Below the pieces are notes generated by a model. That model had not been told where the DNA came from, searched no databases, and worked only from the letters and a program-made list of their open reading frames with translations. DNA of 64,000 nt from Noviherbaspirillum soli (GTDB taxonomy: Bacteria > Pseudomonadota > Gammaproteobacteria > Burkholderiales > Burkholderiaceae_D): NCBI RefSeq assembly GCF_015352955.1, contig NZ_JACYOX010000026.1, positions 1 to 64,000 on the forward strand. The letters are read 5' to 3'. The translations under genes were made by a program, and so were the position numbers. Below are positions 18,844 to 27,959 of this stretch, piece after piece; position 1 is the first letter of the stretch, and each line of letters begins with the position of its first letter.

Positions 18844-21090
18844 ATGACTCCCCCATCCTCATCGAACGGCATTGACGTTACCTCCTGCGACCGCGAACCG
18901 ATCCATATTCCGGGCGGCATACAGCCGCATGGATTCCTGATCAATGTCAATCCCGAAGACTTCAGCGTGCGCCAGGCCAGCGAGAATGCGACCGCGCTGT
19001 TCGGACGCGACATTTCCGCCATACTCGGCCGCCGGCTCGATGACCTGATCGGCAGCGAGCATGCCGACCTCGTGGCGCGCGCCCTGCTCAATGCCAGCGC
19101 GCTGGCGCAGCCGATCTACGTCGGCGCCATCGAAGTGGGCAAGGTCGGCTACTTCGACGTCATCGCCCACCGCTGCAACCATGCCACCCTGATCGAATTC
19201 GAGCCGGTGCAGCGCAGCGGCGCCGCCGATTTCCGCCTGCTCTATACCCTGATGGGCCGCTTCCTGAAGACCCTGTCGCATGTCGATTCGGTCGATGCGA
19301 TCTGCGAGTATGCGGTGCGCACCATCAAGGAAATCACCGGCATGGGCCGGGTGTTCCTGTACAGCTTCGACCAGAACGACGATGCCCGCGTGCTGGCCGA
19401 AACGCTGGATGAGGGCTATCCGTCCTACAGCGGACAGCGCTTTCCGGCTTCCGACATTCCACAGCAGGCGCGGCGCCTGTACCTGGCCAATCATGTGAGG
19501 CTGATCGCCGACGCCAACTATCAGCCGGCGCGGCTGGTGCCGGAAATGGACCCCGACACCAGCCAGCCTACCGACCTGAGCTTCTCCGGGCTGCGCGCGG
19601 TGTCGCCGGTGCATGTGCAGTACATGAAGAACATGGGGACGATTGCCTCCATGTCGATCTCGCTGGTGATCAAGGGCCGGCTGTGGGGCATGATCTCCTG
19701 CCACGACAAGGCGCCGCAGTTCGTGCCGTTTGAAGTGCGCACCGCCTGCGAGCAGTTGGGCCAGATCCTGGCGCTGCGCATCGAATCCATCATCGAAGGC
19801 AATGAATACGCCTACCGGCTGGAATTGCGCAGCAAGCTGGTCTCCATCCTTGCCGCGCTGAGCCTGGGCGAAGAATTCGTGCACAACATGAGCACGGTCT
19901 CGCATGACCTCCTGCTGCTGATGCGCGCATCCGGTGCGGCGCTGGTATTCGAAGGCAACACGGTGCTATTCGGCGATACGCCCAGCCATGAGCAGATAGC
20001 GCAACTGGTGGAGTGGCTGGCTGCCAGCGGCAACGGCGAGCTGTATCACAGCAGCGCGCTGCCGAAAGACTTTCCGCCGGCCGCCGATTACGCCGCCCGC
20101 GCCAGCGGCATCCTGGCCATGTCGATCTCGCGCAACTACCGTCACTACGTGCTCTGGTTCCGGCCCGAGGTGGTGCAGACGGTGGAATGGGCCGGCAATC
20201 CGGCGCACAAGGCGGAACAACTGGAAGAGGCGCGTCCGCTGACGCCGCGCCAGAGCTTCGACACCTGGCGCGAAACCGTGCGCAACACCTCCGAGCCGTG
20301 GCAAAAGAACGAACTGGAAGTGGCGCTGGAATTTCGCAGCGCGATCCTGGGCATCGTGCTGGCGCGGGCCGAGGAAATGGCCGGACTGGCCGACGAGCTG
20401 GGCCGCGCCAACAAGGAGCTGGAATCGTTCTCATATTCGGTGTCGCATGACCTGCGCGCGCCGCTGCGCCACATCGTCGGCTTCACCGACCTGCTGATCG
20501 AATTCGAGGGCGCCAATCTCAACGAGCGCGCCAACCGCTACCTGAGAAACATCGCCGATTCGGCCCGCTTCGCCGGCAAGCTGGTCGATGATCTGCTGAG
20601 CTTCTCGCAGATGGGCCGCTCGGCGCTGCATGCGGCCGCCACCGACATGAACCAGGTGGTGCAGGCGGCAATCAAGCGGGTGCGGCAGGATACGCAAGGG
20701 CGCAGCATCGAATGGAAAGTCGGTACGCTGCCGGTGATCCGCTGCGACGCCACCTTCATCGAGCTGGCTGTCTATAACCTGGTGGCCAATGCCGTAAAAT
20801 ACAGCCGCAACCGGCCCGTCGCCGTCATTTCCATCCAGGCAGAGCAAACCCCGGACGAGTTCATTTTCCATGTCGCCGATAATGGCGTCGGCTTCAGCAT
20901 GGACTACGCCCACAAGCTGTTCGCTGTATTCCAGCGGCTGCATCGCATGGAGGAATTCGAAGGCACCGGCATCGGCCTGGCCAATGTGCGCCGCATCGTC
21001 GAGCGCCATGGCGGGCGGGCCTGGGCAGAAGGCGTACCCAATGAGGGCGCCGTTTTTTCATTTTCGATACCGAAGCGATTACCTGTTTAA
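18844..21090 (+). CDS. Bacteriophytochrome histidine kinase
   Basis: A red/far-red photoreceptor kinase of 748 residues. Order: PAS (about 15-125), GAF (about 140-310), PHY (about 325-500), dimerisation/phospho-acceptor domain and ATPase domain. The biliverdin-binding Cys is near the N terminus in TSCDREPIHIPGGIQPHG. The GAF signature FPASDIPQQARRLY is intact. The H-box is YSVSHDLRAPLRHIVGF; N- and G-box motifs are LVANAVKYS, DNGVGF and GTGIGLANV. It needs biliverdin, but no haem oxygenase gene lies in the window. The response-regulator gene follows 2 bases after its stop and is the probable phosphotransfer partner. Confidence 0.95.
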   Translation: MTPPSSSNGIDVTSCDREPIHIPGGIQPHGFLINVNPEDFSVRQASENATALFGRDISAILGRRLDDLIGSEHADLVARALLNASALAQPIYVGAIEVGKVGYFDVIAHRCNHATLIEFEPVQRSGAADFRLLYTLMGRFLKTLSHVDSVDAICEYAVRTIKEITGMGRVFLYSFDQNDDARVLAETLDEGYPSYSGQRFPASDIPQQARRLYLANHVRLIADANYQPARLVPEMDPDTSQPTDLSFSGLRAVSPVHVQYMKNMGTIASMSISLVIKGRLWGMISCHDKAPQFVPFEVRTACEQLGQILALRIESIIEGNEYAYRLELRSKLVSILAALSLGEEFVHNMSTVSHDLLLLMRASGAALVFEGNTVLFGDTPSHEQIAQLVEWLAASGNGELYHSSALPKDFPPAADYAARASGILAMSISRNYRHYVLWFRPEVVQTVEWAGNPAHKAEQLEEARPLTPRQSFDTWRETVRNTSEPWQKNELEVALEFRSAILGIVLARAEEMAGLADELGRANKELESFSYSVSHDLRAPLRHIVGFTDLLIEFEGANLNERANRYLRNIADSARFAGKLVDDLLSFSQMGRSALHAAATDMNQVVQAAIKRVRQDTQGRSIEWKVGTLPVIRCDATFIELAVYNLVANAVKYSRNRPVAVISIQAEQTPDEFIFHVADNGVGFSMDYAHKLFAVFQRLHRMEEFEGTGIGLANVRRIVERHGGRAWAEGVPNEGAVFSFSIPKRLPV

Positions 21091-21092
21091 GA

Positions 21093-21557
21093 ATGACCGC
21101 CATGCTCAAACCCATCCTGCTGGTTGAAGACAATCCCAAGGACCTTGAACTGACGTTGATTGCGCTGGAACGCAGCCAGCTTGCCAATGACGTCATCGTC
21201 GTCGAAGACGGCGCCGAGGCGCTGGATTATCTGCACCGGCGCGGCAAGTATGCCGACCTGCCGCCGGGCAAGCCGGCGGTGGTGCTGCTGGACCTGAAGC
21301 TGCCGAAGGTGGACGGGCTGGAAGTGCTGAAGGAAATCCGCGACTCGGCGGAGCTGCGCAGCCTGCCGGTGGTGATGCTGACCTCGTCCAAGGAGGAACA
21401 GGACCTGGTGCGCAGCTACGAGCTGGGCGTCAATGCCTATGTCGTCAAGCCGGTGGAATTCCGGGAATTCGTCAAGGCGATCGCCGACCTCGGCATTTTC
21501 TGGGCGGTGCTCAATGAACCGCCGCCAGGCCATACCAAGGTGCTGCGCCGGGTGTGA
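21093..21557 (+). CDS. Single-domain response regulator, partner of the bacteriophytochrome
   Basis: A 154-residue receiver domain with no output domain, of the Rcp1 type that commonly follows phytochrome kinases. Acidic pocket residues are in LLVEDNPKD, the phospho-acceptor Asp in VVLLDLKLPKVDG, the switch Thr in VVMLTSSKEEQD and the Lys in YVVKPVEF. Start ATG 21093 lies 2 bases after the kinase stop; ATG 21102 is an alternative. Downstream effectors are unknown; it may act by protein contact or phosphorelay. Its end is only 7 bases from the end of the convergent hybrid kinase. Confidence 0.92.
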   Translation: MTAMLKPILLVEDNPKDLELTLIALERSQLANDVIVVEDGAEALDYLHRRGKYADLPPGKPAVVLLDLKLPKVDGLEVLKEIRDSAELRSLPVVMLTSSKEEQDLVRSYELGVNAYVVKPVEFREFVKAIADLGIFWAVLNEPPPGHTKVLRRV

Positions 21558-21564
21558 TGCCCGT

Positions 21565-23634
21565 TCACGCGGCGGCGCGGGCTGCCGTCTTCTGCAGCAG
21601 GCCTTCCTCGACCACGGCCTTCAGGTCCATCAGCTGATACGGCTTCTTCAGGTAATGCACGTCGGTGCCGTCGAGCTCGGACGAGCGTCCATAGCCGGAG
21701 GCCACCGCGACCGGCATCTGCGGATAACGCTGGCGCACCCGATGAACGAGCTCGATGCCGGACATCTTGGGCAGCGTGACGTCGGTAACCAGCATCGCAT
21801 ACGGACCGGCTTCAAGCAGTGCCAGCGCTTCCTCCGCGGTCGGCACGCCGACGGCGTCATGTCCGAGTTCTTCGAGCATCATCAGCGTCAGGTCGAGCAG
21901 ATCGGCATTGTCTTCCACCAGCAGCACCCGCGGCGCGATGGCGGCGGGCGGCGCTTCCGGCCCCGCGCCAGCGCCATTGCCGGCGCCCGATGGCGGCATG
22001 GCGCGCCGGTCCAGTATCTGCCTGACCTTGTTGGCAAGCTGCTCGCGGCGATAGGGCTTGGACAGCAGGTTGACGCCGGGGTCGAGACGGCCGCCATGCA
22101 CGATCGCATTTTCCGCATAGCCCGAGGTGTAGAGCACCTCGATGGCCGGGGATAATGCGCGCGCGCGGCCGGCCAGCTCGGTGCTGCGCAGCGGGCCGGG
22201 CATCATCACGTCCGAGAACAGCAGGTCGAAGCGCTGTCCGGATTCAAGGATGGCCAGTGCGGAAGCGGCATCCTGCGCCTGCACCACCTGGTAGCCCAGT
22301 CCTTCCAGCATTTCAACGACGGTCGCGCGCAGCGCCGGATCGTCTTCCACCGCCAGGATGCGTTCGCTGCCGCCGGCGGCACTCACCGGCAAGGCGGCCG
22401 GGACCTGCTCGACATCGGCCATGCTGCGCGGCAGGTAGACGCTGACCGTGGTGCCTTCGCCGGGCATGCTGTCGAGCAGGATATGGCCGCCGCTCTGCTG
22501 CACGAAGCCGTAGGCCATCGACAGGCCCAGGCCTGTCCCTTCGCCGGGCAGCTTGGTGGTGAAGAAGGGTTCGAAGACCCGGCTGATCAGTTCGGGCGAC
22601 ATGCCGCAGCCGGTGTCGGAGACGGTGATCCGGATGTATTGCCCTGGCCGCGCTTCGGGATGCGCCGCCGCATAGCGATCGTCGAGCTCGACATTGGCGG
22701 CCGACAGCGTCAGGCGGCCGCGGCCGCGCATGGCGTCGCGCGCATTGAGCACCAGGTTCAGGATGACGTTCTCGAACTGGCTGGTGTCGACCAGGCTGTT
22801 CCACAGGCCATCCGTGATCTCGGTGCGCACTTCGATATCGTCGCCCAGGGTATGGTGCACCATCTGATGCATGTTGCGCAGGATGTCGTCCAGCCGCACT
22901 ACCACCGGCTGCAAGGGCTGCTGGCGGGCAAAGGCCAGCAGCTGGGAAGCCAGGTTGGCGCCCCGGTCCACCGCGGCCATCGCCACCTTGATGCGGTTGC
23001 TGTCGGCTTCATGCGACTGGCATGACTGGCTCAGCAGCTGCAGGTTGCCGCCGATGATCTGCAGCACGTTGTTGAAGTCGTGCGCTACCCCGCCGGTGAG
23101 CTGGCCGATGGCTTCCAGCTTCTGGGCCTGGTGCAGCGCCGCCTGGCTCAGTTCGAGCTCGCGGGTACGCTGCAGCAGCTGTTCCTGGCTGGTCTGCAGC
23201 GAGGCATAGGCTTCGTCGCGCTCGGTGCGGGCGCGGTGCGCTTCGGCGTGGTAGCGCACCCTGGCCACCAGCTCGGCCCGCGCCGGCCACTTGACCAGAT
23301 AATCATTGGCGCCGGCGGCGAAGCCGCGCACTTTCTGCTGTGGCGCGTCCTCGGACGACACCAGAATGATGGGGATTTTCGCCGTCAGCGGTTCTGCGCG
23401 CAGCTGCGTGATGACTGAAAAGCCATCCATGGTTGGCATGCACAGGTCGATCAGGATCACGCCTGGCTGGAACCTCGTGGCGCGCGCCAGCGCCTCCCGC
23501 GAGTCATACAGGCAATCCACCTCGATGTCCGGCTCGGCACTCAGCATCTCGCACGCCAGACTGGCGGCGACTTCCTGGTCGTCAATGACCAGCACGCGCA
23601 ACTGGCGCTGTGATGCAATCATGGAATCAGCCAT
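21565..23634 (-). CDS. Hybrid sensor kinase: REC-HisKA-HATPase-REC-REC
   Basis: A 689-residue soluble signalling protein with no membrane segment. An N-terminal receiver (Asp in ILIDLCMPTMDGF) and a short coiled coil (about 135-175) lead to the kinase core: H-box IGQLTGGVAHDFNNVLQIIG, N-box NLVLNARDAM, G boxes DTGCGM and GEGTGLGLS. Two more receivers follow, with Asp in LLFSDVMMPG and LVTDVTLPKMSG. Three receivers around one kinase suggest integration of input and multistep output. It lacks its own sensor and converges tail to tail with the phytochrome/receiver pair, so cross-talk is plausible but unproven. Confidence 0.92.
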   Translation of the reverse strand: MADSMIASQRQLRVLVIDDQEVAASLACEMLSAEPDIEVDCLYDSREALARATRFQPGVILIDLCMPTMDGFSVITQLRAEPLTAKIPIILVSSEDAPQQKVRGFAAGANDYLVKWPARAELVARVRYHAEAHRARTERDEAYASLQTSQEQLLQRTRELELSQAALHQAQKLEAIGQLTGGVAHDFNNVLQIIGGNLQLLSQSCQSHEADSNRIKVAMAAVDRGANLASQLLAFARQQPLQPVVVRLDDILRNMHQMVHHTLGDDIEVRTEITDGLWNSLVDTSQFENVILNLVLNARDAMRGRGRLTLSAANVELDDRYAAAHPEARPGQYIRITVSDTGCGMSPELISRVFEPFFTTKLPGEGTGLGLSMAYGFVQQSGGHILLDSMPGEGTTVSVYLPRSMADVEQVPAALPVSAAGGSERILAVEDDPALRATVVEMLEGLGYQVVQAQDAASALAILESGQRFDLLFSDVMMPGPLRSTELAGRARALSPAIEVLYTSGYAENAIVHGGRLDPGVNLLSKPYRREQLANKVRQILDRRAMPPSGAGNGAGAGPEAPPAAIAPRVLLVEDNADLLDLTLMMLEELGHDAVGVPTAEEALALLEAGPYAMLVTDVTLPKMSGIELVHRVRQRYPQMPVAVASGYGRSSELDGTDVHYLKKPYQLMDLKAVVEEGLLQKTAARAAA

Positions 23635-23852
23635 GGGCGGCTGGGCAGACTGACATCATTTTCTTACGATCCCGATCATCGGTAGCCTTCTTCATTGCAT
23701 TGCTTTCTTTTATCGCGGATTTCCCCAGCCAGATATGGTCATGGCTGCATAACATGGCCGTCAATGCAACTTTTGGTTTGATTTGGTTTAACGAGGAATC
23801 TTTTGACGAAATCGATGTCCTGAGAACCATGTTCTTTTTAAAGGCATTGCAG

Positions 23853-24170
23853 ATGATCAGAAAACTCCTTCTTTCTGCACTATGCAGCGTATCCGTCTCG
23901 GCGACGGCTTTTTCAGGGGAAGCCCAGGCGCAGGGCGAAGCCAGCCAGCAGTATTGCGGCAAGCTGGCGCAGATCGGCGCCAGCGCATTCCGCACCCGCG
24001 CCGACGGTTATCCGATGGACCGGGTATTGAACGAGGTCAAGACCATTCTCCAAAGCAAACCGGAAACACTGGAAGACGCAGAGGAGGCTATTGTCTCGAT
24101 CTATGACGACCGTTCCGTCAGTTCCTCCCAGCAAGCCTATGCCAAGGTCTACGACCATTGCCGCCAGTAA
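23853..24170 (+). CDS. Small exported protein of unknown function
   Basis: A 105-residue protein with a signal peptide (MIRKLLLSALCSVSVSATAF, cleavage probably after the Ala-Gln-Ala region). The mature part has a Cys near its start (QQYCGKL) and one at its end (YDHCRQ), which could pair as a disulfide. The frame is open from 23610, but ATG 23853 gives a clean signal peptide and has AAAGG upstream; ATG 23829 is the alternative. No family was recognised. It is divergent from the hybrid kinase and convergent with the antiporter gene. Confidence 0.7.
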   Translation: MIRKLLLSALCSVSVSATAFSGEAQAQGEASQQYCGKLAQIGASAFRTRADGYPMDRVLNEVKTILQSKPETLEDAEEAIVSIYDDRSVSSSQQAYAKVYDHCRQ

Positions 24171-24198
24171 GCACCGGCGGCCGCAAGCGCGCAGCGGG

Positions 24199-25944
24199 TC
24201 AGCCGACCTCGCTGCGCGTGGCGCCGATGCGTTTTTCCCGTTCCAGTTGAATCACCTGCGCGGCGGCCGACGCCGGGAAGCCCAGGCTGTGCAGCACGAA
24301 CTCCGACAGCTGCAGGCCTGACTCCAGGGTTTCAGGCACCACCAGCGTCGCGCCGGCGCGCAGCAGGGCCTGCGCATGCTGCTCGTCGCGGGCGCGGGCA
24401 AACAGCCGCACCTGCGGGTAATCGCGCCGGATCGCCCGCGCCGCATGCAGCACCGATGCCGGATGGTCCATGGTCAGCACGATCGCCGCCGCATGCTGGG
24501 CGTGAACCTGGCGCAGCAATTCGCCGCGCGCGGCATCGCCGTAATGCAGGCGGCCGGCATGCTCCTGCAGCTGCGCCACCAATTGCGGGTTGTTGTCGAT
24601 GGCGGCATAGGCGATGCCCTGCCGGTCCAGGATCTGGGCCAGCATGCGGCCGATGCGGCCGAATCCGACGATCACCACATGCCCCTTCTGCGACTCGGCC
24701 GCCTGGCCTGCGGCGGCAGGCAGCGGATGCCGTTTCTGCCACCAGTCGCCGAAGGCGCGGCCGAGGCGCGCCATGGCCGGCGTGGCGAACATGCTGCAGG
24801 CCACCACCAGCGTCATGAACTGGCCCACATCCGGCGCCAGCAGCCGGCTGGCGACTGCCTGTCCCACCACGATGAAGGCGAATTCGCCGCCCTGCCCCAG
24901 CAGCAATCCGCCTTCCACTGCCCGTCCGGTGGAAAAGCCGCCCAGCCGCAGCACGGCGCCCGTCACCAGCGCCTTGATCAGGAACAGGCCTGGCACCGAT
25001 AGCGCCAGCCAGAGCGGCGTGCTGGCCGCTTCCCGCAAATCGACCTGCATGCCGACCGACATGAAGAACAGTCCCATCAGCAGGCTGCGAAATGGCGCGA
25101 TGACTACCTCCACCTCATGCCGGAATTCGGTTTCGGCCAGCAGCAGGCCGGCCAGGAAGGCGCCCAGCGCGAGCGACAGCCCGGCGGCGGCGGTCAGTGC
25201 GGCAATGCCCAGGGTGATCAGCAGCGTCAGCGCCATGAAGATTTCCGGCTGGCGCTGGCGCAGGAACATGTGCAGCAAGGGCCCGATCGCGCGCCGGCCA
25301 AGCAGGTAGATCAGCACCACCGCGCCGAGCGACTTGGCCAACGCCAGCAGCACCATGGGCAGCCAGCCGGCGGCGTCGCCGCCCGTGGTCAGCACGCCCA
25401 GCAGGATGAAGATGGGCACGACCGCCAGGTCCTGCAGCATCAGGATCGCGAACGCGGCCTGTCCCAGCGGATAACCCAGCGCCTGACGTTCCGTGAGCAA
25501 CTGCATCACCACCGCAGTGGACGACAGGGACAAGACCAGTCCCAGCACCAGCGCCGCTTCCATGCGGTTGCCGAAAAGCCAGGCCAAGAGGCCGATGGCC
25601 AGCGCCGACAGCAGCACCTGGGCGCCGCCGGCGCCGAATACCCAGCGCCGCATGGCCCACAGCCGCGAGGCCGACAGTTCCAGTCCGATCATGAACATCA
25701 GGAACAGCACCCCGAGTTCGGCCAGCGGCGCAATGCCTTCCGGACGCTGGAACACGAGGTAGGACAGCCAGGCATGCTGCTGCGCCCATAGTCCCAGGCC
25801 GTAAGGGCCGACCAGCGCGCCCACGGCAAGGAATCCAAGGACCTGGTTGATTTTCAGGCGCTGCAGCAGCGGCATCAATATGCCTGCCAGCGCGAGAAAC
25901 AGCAGCGCTTCGCGCAGGAAAGGCAATCCGTCGTTATGGGGCAC
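24199..25944 (-). CDS. KefB/KefC-type cation:proton antiporter (CPA2 family)
   Basis: A 581-residue inner-membrane protein. The first about 390 residues form a dozen hydrophobic segments of the CPA2 antiporter domain, including GVLFLMFMIGLELSASRLW, and the second half is a cytosolic TrkA-N (RCK) nucleotide-binding domain starting HVVIVGFGRIGRMLAQIL. It probably exchanges K+ or Na+ for protons under control of a nucleotide or glutathione adduct. The start codon is GTG 25944. No ancillary kefF/kefG gene is adjacent. The ion specificity is not readable from sequence. Confidence 0.9.
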   Translation of the reverse strand: MPHNDGLPFLREALLFLALAGILMPLLQRLKINQVLGFLAVGALVGPYGLGLWAQQHAWLSYLVFQRPEGIAPLAELGVLFLMFMIGLELSASRLWAMRRWVFGAGGAQVLLSALAIGLLAWLFGNRMEAALVLGLVLSLSSTAVVMQLLTERQALGYPLGQAAFAILMLQDLAVVPIFILLGVLTTGGDAAGWLPMVLLALAKSLGAVVLIYLLGRRAIGPLLHMFLRQRQPEIFMALTLLITLGIAALTAAAGLSLALGAFLAGLLLAETEFRHEVEVVIAPFRSLLMGLFFMSVGMQVDLREAASTPLWLALSVPGLFLIKALVTGAVLRLGGFSTGRAVEGGLLLGQGGEFAFIVVGQAVASRLLAPDVGQFMTLVVACSMFATPAMARLGRAFGDWWQKRHPLPAAAGQAAESQKGHVVIVGFGRIGRMLAQILDRQGIAYAAIDNNPQLVAQLQEHAGRLHYGDAARGELLRQVHAQHAAAIVLTMDHPASVLHAARAIRRDYPQVRLFARARDEQHAQALLRAGATLVVPETLESGLQLSEFVLHSLGFPASAAAQVIQLEREKRIGATRSEVG

Positions 25945-26081
25945 GTTCTTGCATCCTGATCTGATGGGTATGGCGACGCGCTGGGCTGCGCGTCAGGTCA
26001 GGAATTATTGCATCCCGTCGCCCATTGCGATCCGCTACGGCGCCAGCTCCGGATACATGCCGCCGGCAGGATGGCGGTCAT

Positions 26082-26492
26082 TCAGCCGGCAGACTTGCCG
26101 CGCGTGGTGCGTATCAGGATGCGCACCACTTCCCGCACGATCTGCCTGTGCGGCTCGTCGAGCAGCTGCATGTCGGCAATCAGCTTGAGGTCGACCGAAC
26201 TGGCGTGCGCCGCCGGATTGGGAACCTCCTTGCGGCTGGCGTCGGCGCCAAAACGCAGCCAGTCGATCGGCACCATCAGCCAGTCGGCCAGCGTGCGCAT
26301 CTTGTCCTGCGTGGGTATGGCCTCGCCGATCAGCCATTTGCGCGCCGCGTGCACGGTGATGGGCGTGCCCGGATACCGGATGTTGAATTCCCGGGCAAGT
26401 TCGGTGGGACTGTCCGGAGAATGATGCGTATTCCGCAGGAGTTGTTGAAGCCGCAGGCTGAACTGCTCACGCTCGCTAGAAATCTTGACCAT
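26082..26492 (-). CDS. Helix-turn-helix transcriptional regulator-like protein
   Basis: A 136-residue protein whose first 75 residues look like a phage-repressor-type helix-turn-helix (LAREFNIRYPGTPITVHAARKWLI..., then MRTLADWLMVPIDWLRFG). The C-terminal third is helical and basic (LDEPHRQIVREVVRILIRTT). ATG 26492 (MVKISSEREQ) is chosen; the frame is open to 26528 but adds little. Its target is unknown. Next to it lies about 500 bases of AT-rich DNA, and then a response regulator on the other strand. Confidence 0.75.
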   Translation of the reverse strand: MVKISSEREQFSLRLQQLLRNTHHSPDSPTELAREFNIRYPGTPITVHAARKWLIGEAIPTQDKMRTLADWLMVPIDWLRFGADASRKEVPNPAAHASSVDLKLIADMQLLDEPHRQIVREVVRILIRTTRGKSAG

Positions 26493-26528
26493 TAAGCAAC
26501 TCCATGAACTACCAGTTACAAGCAGCAA

Positions 26529-27031
26529 TTCGCTTTGTTAATTTGATTGGCTTTGCCTGAATCGAAAAAACCTGACATTTCAGGCTGTTTTCACTCGCAA
26601 TCCATCTGAAGAAACATTTACATTTTGAAACAATATAACATGAGAGCATTGTTAAAAAAAATACAACTATAGCTCGCAGCGGAAAATTTACTAAAAGTAA
26701 TATTTGCAATTCCGTCATTATCACCCTGCCCTCTGGACCGCCTTGGATATTCGATTTGCGCAAGCATTTTTCGATTAGCCTTTTCTTTGCCGCCTTGAAC
26801 CCTTGTAAATCGCAAGGATTTTCTGTCCAAAAGCGCGACCATTTGAGCAAGTGCAGTTCTATGCACGAACATTCGTAACAGAACTTTTCCGACCGATAAT
26901 ACAATGACAAGTGTTGTAAATATGTTGAATATGTGAAAGATTGATAGGTAGAAATTTACTTTGGAGTAAGGAAAGTTGATACTTGGTATATGTAATTAAC
27001 ATTTGCCAAACTTATTAACACTTCCAATGCC
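26529..27031. other. AT-rich intergenic region
   Basis: About 500 bases of clearly lower GC than both flanks, between the divergent helix-turn-helix gene and the response-regulator gene. A 133-codon minus-strand frame (26509-26910) crosses it but has no recognisable features. No firm promoter, RNA or repeat was found; both flanking genes probably have their promoters here. Confidence 0.55.
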
Positions 27032-27751
27032 ATGAGAATTGCCGTACTTGATAACGATCGTAGCCAGAGCGAACTGGTATGTCAGGTTCTCTCCGCGGCG
27101 GGACATGCCTGCCACACTTATGCGTCAGGCAAGGAGCTGATGGCGCAAGCCAAGCGCGACAGCTTCGACCTGCTGGTGCTGCACTGGCAATTGGCCGACA
27201 ACAACGGCGCCGAGATCATCAAGTGGGTCAGGGAGAAGATGTCGCCCACCCTGCCGGTGCTGTTCATCACCGGGCGCTCGAACGAGGATGACATCGTGGC
27301 CGGCCTGGCCGCGGGCGGCGATGACTACATGATCAAGCCGATCAGGCGCGGCGAACTGGTGGCCCGCGTGCAAGCCCTGCTGCGACGGGCCTATCCCACC
27401 CAGAATGCGGTGGAACAAATCCAGTTCGGCTCCTATGTGTTCCAGGCCCGTACCGGCCGGGTGACGATGAAGGGCAAGCCGATCGACGTGACGCAGAAGG
27501 AATTCGACCTGGCCCTGCTGTTCTTCCGCAACCTCGGCCGGCCGCTGTCGCGCGCCTTCATTCTCGAAGCGGTCTGGGCGCGCGATGTGCAGATTCCGTC
27601 ACGCACCATGGATACCCATGTGTCGCGGGTACGCAGCAAGCTGCAGCTGCGGCCGGAACACGGCTTCCGCCTGGCGCCCGTTTACAGCTACGGCTACCGG
27701 CTTGAGCAGATGTCGCAGAACAATGGCAATAGCAGCGACAACGGCGGCTGA
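27032..27751 (+). CDS. OmpR-type response regulator with His in place of the phospho-acceptor Asp
   Basis: A 239-residue protein: receiver domain (1-120) and winged-helix DNA-binding domain (about 130-230; VTQKEFDLALLFFRNLGRPLSR, MDTHVSRVRSKL, YSYGYRLE). The acidic pocket (LDND) and conserved Lys (MIKPI) are present, but the phospho-acceptor site reads DLLVLHWQLADNNG, where a His (CAC codon) takes the place of Asp. It is therefore probably not phosphorylated in the standard way and may act constitutively or through another signal. No kinase gene is adjacent. It ends about 200 bases before hemA. Confidence 0.9.
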   Translation: MRIAVLDNDRSQSELVCQVLSAAGHACHTYASGKELMAQAKRDSFDLLVLHWQLADNNGAEIIKWVREKMSPTLPVLFITGRSNEDDIVAGLAAGGDDYMIKPIRRGELVARVQALLRRAYPTQNAVEQIQFGSYVFQARTGRVTMKGKPIDVTQKEFDLALLFFRNLGRPLSRAFILEAVWARDVQIPSRTMDTHVSRVRSKLQLRPEHGFRLAPVYSYGYRLEQMSQNNGNSSDNGG

Positions 27752-27926
27752 GCATGCCTATCAGGGGCGCGGCAGAAGCGTTTCGGCGTTATCGCATAGC
27801 TTGCCGTAGTACCCGCAGCGCCCGCACTGCCTGCGTCTACGCGTTGGCAACGACCGTTATGCGCATTCGTCAGATGCTTGAAGTTCGTTAATCGAACCCC
27901 AAAAAGATGGATATAGAGCGACACGG

Positions 27927-27932
27927 TATAAT
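27927..27932 (+). promoter_or_regulatory. Probable -10 element of hemA
   Basis: TATAAT at 27927-27932, 27 bases before the hemA ATG. No good -35 lies 17 bases upstream. The leader would be only about 20 nucleotides. Confidence 0.5.
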
Positions 27933-27959
27933 AACGGCTCAATTTTTCGCCATTTTTCA

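Noticed and set aside
26509-26910. 133-codon minus-strand frame in the AT-rich region
   Set aside because: No ribosome site, no recognisable domain, and it overlaps the start of the helix-turn-helix gene.
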